From an uncultured Clostridia bacterium (GTDB lineage: Bacteria; Bacillota; Clostridia; TANB77; CAG-508), in NCBI GenBank assembly GCA_934155625.1, contig CAKPHD010000020.1, positions 1 to 27,660 on the forward strand: DNA of 27,660 nt, read 5' to 3'. A model generated the notes under the pieces. It ran no database searches. It worked only from the letters and a program-made list of their open reading frames with translations, and was not told where the DNA came from. The first letter of the stretch is position 1; each line of letters opens with the position of its first letter. Below, piece after piece: positions 26,401-27,660 of the stretch. Position numbers and translations under genes: made by a program.

Positions 26401-27660
26401 AAACAAGAGCATTGCCAAAACAATAACAATAGGTGTAAATGACCCAGATGGAAATTCTGGAAATCAACAAGTAGTAGACGTAGTAGACCCAATATGGAAA
26501 ACAGAAAATCTAAATATAGACAAAACAAATAAAAAGGTAACAGTAGACTTAGTAGGAACAGATAAATATTACAAGAGTAACAGTCTAACAACAGACAAAA
26601 TAAAAGTATATATAGATGGAGAAGAAGTAACAACAACAGCAAATGTACAAAAAGAATTAAGTACAGCAAAATCTGAACAATATGGAGTTAGATATACTTT
26701 AACACTTTCAAATTGGGAAGAAACATCAAAACAAACAGGTAAAGAATTCTTCGAGTGGAGTGGTACAACAAAAATAGAAATAGCAGCAGGAACATTAACA
26801 GATAATTACACAAACACAAGTAAGAAACAAGAATTTACATTAGGACATGTAGACTTTATTCAACCAAAAGTTGAAAAAGTATCAGCAACAAAAAATGCAT
26901 CAGCTAAAACAGAGACATTTGTATTTAATGTAATAGATAAATACCTAAATACAACAGACCTAGTAACAACTGATGAAATTTCAGTATATGTTGATGGGGA
27001 ATTAGTACCAACTGGACAAATAACTAGAACATTGACAAAAGTTTCTGATATAAAAGGAACAATAAATGGAACAGAAACAGTAGTAGGACATCAATATAAA
27101 TTAGTATTAAGTGATTTTGAACAATCTAGAACAGCAATCAACTACAACAGAGAATACTCAGATTGGAGTGGTGATGTTACTATAAAAGTTGCAGAAGGGG
27201 CAGTAAAAGATTCAAACAACAATAAAAATGCAGAAACAACAATAGCAGGAGATTTTGTAGACTTTATAAAACCAAATGCAACATATAAGTTTACACAATC
27301 AGATATTGATTCTGATGGAAAAACATTTACAATGGTATTTGATGTAACAGATAAATACTATACTTCTGGAACTTTAGCAATTGGAGATTTAAATATCAAG
27401 ATTGATGGAGAAACACCAAATTGGGATGATACAGGAGTACATGGAGTTGTTAAAGAACTTACAGTTGAAGATAGAAAGAATACTGTTAAAGGAACAAACA
27501 AAGTAATAGGTAAGAGATATATATTAAAATTATCTCACTTAGAACAACTTGAGAAATTGGCTGGCAAAGAGACTATGGACTATAGTGGTGTAATTACAGT
27601 TGCAATACCTAAAGATAAAATTGTAGATACATCAGGTAATAAGAATAATGCAATTACTAT
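17465..27660 (+). CDS. Giant repetitive surface protein: Ig-like modules and DUF285/BspA leucine-rich blocks (3' end outside window)
   Basis: The frame stays open from ATG 17465 (SD GGAGG) to the window end, at least 3,398 codons. A basic N-terminus and one hydrophobic helix (about 10-27, IVVVLMILIAILGVYI) suggest export with membrane anchoring or a signal peptide. The rest repeats a unit of about 1,310 residues. Each unit has six Ig-like modules of about 100-150 residues, typically with VTDKYF, a VDG loop, (E/D)WSG or DYSG and DKSGN. A block of 28-residue BspA-type repeats follows (LDLGDKFDTSNVTNM..MF). Units start near 17638, 21556 and 25516, and the third is cut. Leucine-rich blocks lie at about 20620-21420 and 24480-25380. 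Likely a cell-surface adhesin or matrix protein; the C-terminal anchor is not visible. Confidence 0.9.
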   Translation, partial: MFKKRKNVRKIVVVLMILIAILGVYIKNINYIKNKSTSTKEEYAAKLERAKADVGLDRGTINPVYRPKWEKVSSSFNATAKTLTVVVKGSAYESQSIDANTNINYASDVSSTLDAGDINLYVDGEKVTPTTATGVSGTIPKITVSEGTESTNSTSKKKDITYTITIANLDKAVTMAGKDYNEWSGNFAIQIAGRGKDSSTYNANVLTDQYGNQNMMEIEENGSWVNIEIKDTKTDHNEVNQMFADYIAPEIRYAYSSGNIDYTNKTLTVEFTVTDKYFSSTTLSAANAASNIKVTLLDTKAQIPDANITKTLTKVSDVTETRDGASVKIGEKYKLVVGGLEQKTVTGEYRDYSGPMSISIPAGVATDKSGNSNIAKTITIGVNEPSGSGNQQVVDVVDPVWKTENINIDKTNKKVTVDLVGTDKYYKSNSLTTDKIKVYIDGEEVKTTAKVKKSLSTATSVQYGVKYTLTLSDWEETTKQTGKSFFEWSGTTKIKITAGTLTDNYTNTSKEQEFELGHADFIQPKVELESSTKNASAKTETIVFNVIDKYLDTSKTLTKDDISVLVDGESATTITKTLNKTSDITETVNGKSKTIGHKYTLVLSNFERSRTAINFNREYSDWSGTVKIKVAAGKVADTSGNTNAETTLTTLNGDKVDFVKPNVTYQFASSDINKTDKTFTMVFDMTDKYYDATKSTALRINDLTIKVDGKVPDWTKVTKTLRVEDRTNTVNGASKVIGKRYTLILSNLEQLQVKNGDNYLDYSGVITVAIPANKMSDETGNKNNASTITSGIEIKGEDGTGKTVTGTGTVVDVVDPLIEKQSASANSATKTATIKFKATDKYFKASTLTKDNIKVLVDGKEVTTGLTKTLTSSKKEEERTSNGTTSTVQYGLDYTFTVTGFTASAKQVKVVIPAGMVTDKSGNGNKETTFILYNTLKATYTGTYADQESKTTAPFLGNSSIQRQNIDNITFQNSIPTDVGYDETTQKYKNSTTWDVSAEQDKSILAWYTTNSNGSLKVYIGSDAEIFANQNSTDLFAYIGYATTCTSTETITNLNLLNVTGVTNMYRMFRSTGYRSMTKLDLGDTFDTSNAISMSAMFENTGYLAMTTLNLGEKFNTSKVTNMAYMFNNCGYTKLESLDLSNFNTSKVTNMAYMFQRVGYTAMTSINLGDNFDTSNATLMHNMFCQAGRQKLTTLNLGEKFNTAKVTNMSSMFNWMGALTKLDLGDKFDTSNVTNMNNMFWGTGANAMTSFNLGDKFDTSKVTTMNSMFYDFGKKLETLDLGDKFYTTAVTDMTNMFYQAGSTSMTTIDLGPAFTKIADTHDNMFYNTGKSGAIKIQAPEQIYLDKNNFKLNTDATTSAINYTRGTINPKYRTEWIKEASAIDTTNKNITITLRGRTNGEAGTHFTSNVTSSLTADKVHVYFDGEEVTNITKSLATATTATNATTGANDVLQVLTLSNLVENARQSGKSFKEWSGNISLNIDKKTLKDDTYSNQNLQAIDTSGTMEDIVIKETPSISSNTTGKMFADYIKPEFTYKKEDTTVVHGEGEKVEITFDVTDKYFASTKLAGLDASQITVGIDDYDKTELNKAITKKLTKVKDITETVNGVANTKIGERYTLTITGLDPKDENGVGNGYKYSGYMTLAFAAGAVSDKSGNTSIATTITVGRDEPGGSTSDKDVIDVVDPVWSIQSVNQDDGIVKIRVSDKYFIKNKSVFNLTKEDIKILVNDKESTAIVKTLEGPVEITADQVYEYTLTLSNLAPADAGYIEFTPIDEIVGGTAKYKSENGGNISLQIAAGVAKDAYGNLTNQQVLKVGDIDATGPEVYDVQKTHDTTNNKEIFIFNITDKNYDDSKTVTTDELTVWLNDNQIDSKTGFTKKIAKTVAIRTTVDGKVKTVGHQYTLELSPIVETDAQFLATGRDYREMSGTFKVKIDPTAARDKRGNKINEETTTLTDYSDTIKPEIRYQYTNSDIDYTGKTFTMAFNMVDKYYDSTKSTALNINDLTIKIDGKDVDWTKVNKTLQVSDKTSTVDGASKVIGKQYVLKLSNLEQLQVKQGDNYLDYSGVITVGIPANKMVDTAGNKNIAKTITSGIDIPGGSGDGTVVDVVDPLFEKESSSANAINKTATIKFKVTDKYFKASTLTKDNIKVFVNGTETTSGLTKTLATTDLKESNVKYGEEYTFSVTGFATNVNQVKIVIPQGIATDNSKNGNKETTFILYNTLKATFTGTYSETNSESKTTASFLGNTSIQRQNIDNITFQNSIPADVGYDETTKKYKNSTAWDVSAIGDKSILSWYTTNANGSLKVYIGSDSEIFANQISRDLFAYIGYSDKCTSTETITNINLLNVASVTDMYRMFRYTGYKSMTKLDLGDNFDTSNVTNMSALFEGAGYTAMTTLNLGDKFNTSKVTNISYMFSTCGYTKLESLDLLNKFDTSNVEHMRYTFYKLGYIAMKTLNLGTNFNTSNVINMEYMFAYTGYRAMTSLDLGKKFNTSKVTNMAYMFRDAGHDVMTTLKLGDNFDTSKVTTMEDMFYEAGQQSLTSLDLGTKFDTSNVTNMYEMFAGLGSLKMTTFNLGDKFDTSKVTNMNYMFHCMGYNLTTLDLGDKFYTTNVTNMEFMFNQCGTNMMTTLDLGPAFAKISADKYGNMFNGTGKSGALTIYASEQIYLDKNNFKLNTDATTSAINYTRGTINPKYRTEWIKEASAISTANKNITITLRGRTNAEAGTDFTSNVASSLTADNVHVYFDGEEATTITKTVAAATTTTNAITGANDVLQVITLSDLEETVEKLNGKTRQDGKSYKEWSGNISLKIDKKTLKDETYSNQNLKAIDTSGTMTDIVIKETSDIDKNTNGTMFTDYIKPEFTYVYSSGNIDHTNKTLTVEFSVTDKYFASTTLSATNAADNLKVTLLDTKLQIPDSKIGKNLTKISDINETRNGNTVKIGEKYKLVISGLEQQTVDGTYRDYSGPMSISIPEGSATDKSGNKSIAKTITIGVNDPDGNSGNQQVVDVVDPIWKTENLNIDKTNKKVTVDLVGTDKYYKSNSLTTDKIKVYIDGEEVTTTANVQKELSTAKSEQYGVRYTLTLSNWEETSKQTGKEFFEWSGTTKIEIAAGTLTDNYTNTSKKQEFTLGHVDFIQPKVEKVSATKNASAKTETFVFNVIDKYLNTTDLVTTDEISVYVDGELVPTGQITRTLTKVSDIKGTINGTETVVGHQYKLVLSDFEQSRTAINYNREYSDWSGDVTIKVAEGAVKDSNNNKNAETTIAGDFVDFIKPNATYKFTQSDIDSDGKTFTMVFDVTDKYYTSGTLAIGDLNIKIDGETPNWDDTGVHGVVKELTVEDRKNTVKGTNKVIGKRYILKLSHLEQLEKLAGKETMDYSGVITVAIPKDKIVDTSGNKNNAIT
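20620..21420 (+). repeat. First DUF285/BspA-type leucine-rich repeat block in the giant gene
   Basis: About nine repeats with the form LNLG(E/D)KFxTSKVTNMxxMF, each around 28 residues (75-90 bp), from MYRMF to MTNMF, plus a final partial repeat before the TINPKYRTEW junction. The next block (24480-25380) has one more repeat. Confidence 0.88.
24480..25380 (+). repeat. Second DUF285/BspA-type leucine-rich repeat block in the giant gene
   Basis: About ten repeats of the same 28-residue type, from MYRMF to MEFMF, plus a final partial repeat. The offset between units grows from about 3,861 bp before the block to 3,960 bp after it, consistent with a net gain of about one repeat. Confidence 0.88.

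Noticed and set aside
26043..26669. Minus-strand 208-codon Leu-rich open frame inside the giant gene
   Set aside because: It is the reverse shadow of Thr/Lys-rich repeat coding. Similar shadows recur in each unit, and the + frame is clearly the coding one.

Overview
The window looks like part of the chromosome of an AT-rich, spore-forming anaerobe of the Clostridia (Bacillota). The evidence is the end of spoVG, a SPOCS/LysM spore-coat-type gene, a yunB-like sporulation gene, and an operon for an electron-bifurcating-type [FeFe] hydrogenase. Every gene I can support reads on the + strand. No species is assigned.

Layout: (1) 1-136, end of spoVG with its terminator. (2) 376-4339, an envelope-type cluster: a NatA/YhaQ-like ABC ATPase, its ABC-2 permease, a LiaF-like membrane protein and a DUF4097-type beta-repeat protein. 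(3) 4514-6895, two sporulation genes. (4) 7142-7930, a Y1/HUH transposase of the REP-associated (RAYT) type. (5) 8239-13398, hydC-hydB-[unknown membrane gene]-hydA. (6) 13625-17124, an acidic small protein, a TasA/SipW-type surface protein and a lysine-rich protein of unknown function. (7) 17465 to the window end, one open frame of at least 3,398 codons for a giant repetitive surface protein made of Ig-like modules and DUF285/BspA-type leucine-rich blocks.

The standout feature is a family of short GC-rich repeats built around GAACCGGTCCC, usually tandem at about 37 bp. I count 34 intact ACCGGT cores in 12 clusters. All 12 intergenic gaps longer than about 60 bp hold one cluster, and the gaps shorter than that hold none. 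Two clusters in opposite orientation flank the RAYT gene, so the set resembles a REP/RAYT system that has saturated this chromosome segment. Some single units are imperfect 31-nt palindromes whose arms differ in sequence but still pair. The clusters found inside likely operons all have one orientation. The opposite orientation, in which a hairpin is followed by a T-run, occurs only between transcription units. The repeats have also entered a gene end and surround a gene lodged in the hydrogenase operon.

A second signal is a triple 11-bp iteron (about ATGTAAYAYAA) just upstream of the promoters of the TasA-like gene and the lysine-rich gene. It sits one helical turn further from the -35 box in one case than in the other, which suggests a shared regulator. 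All calls come from reading the sequence; no database search was run.
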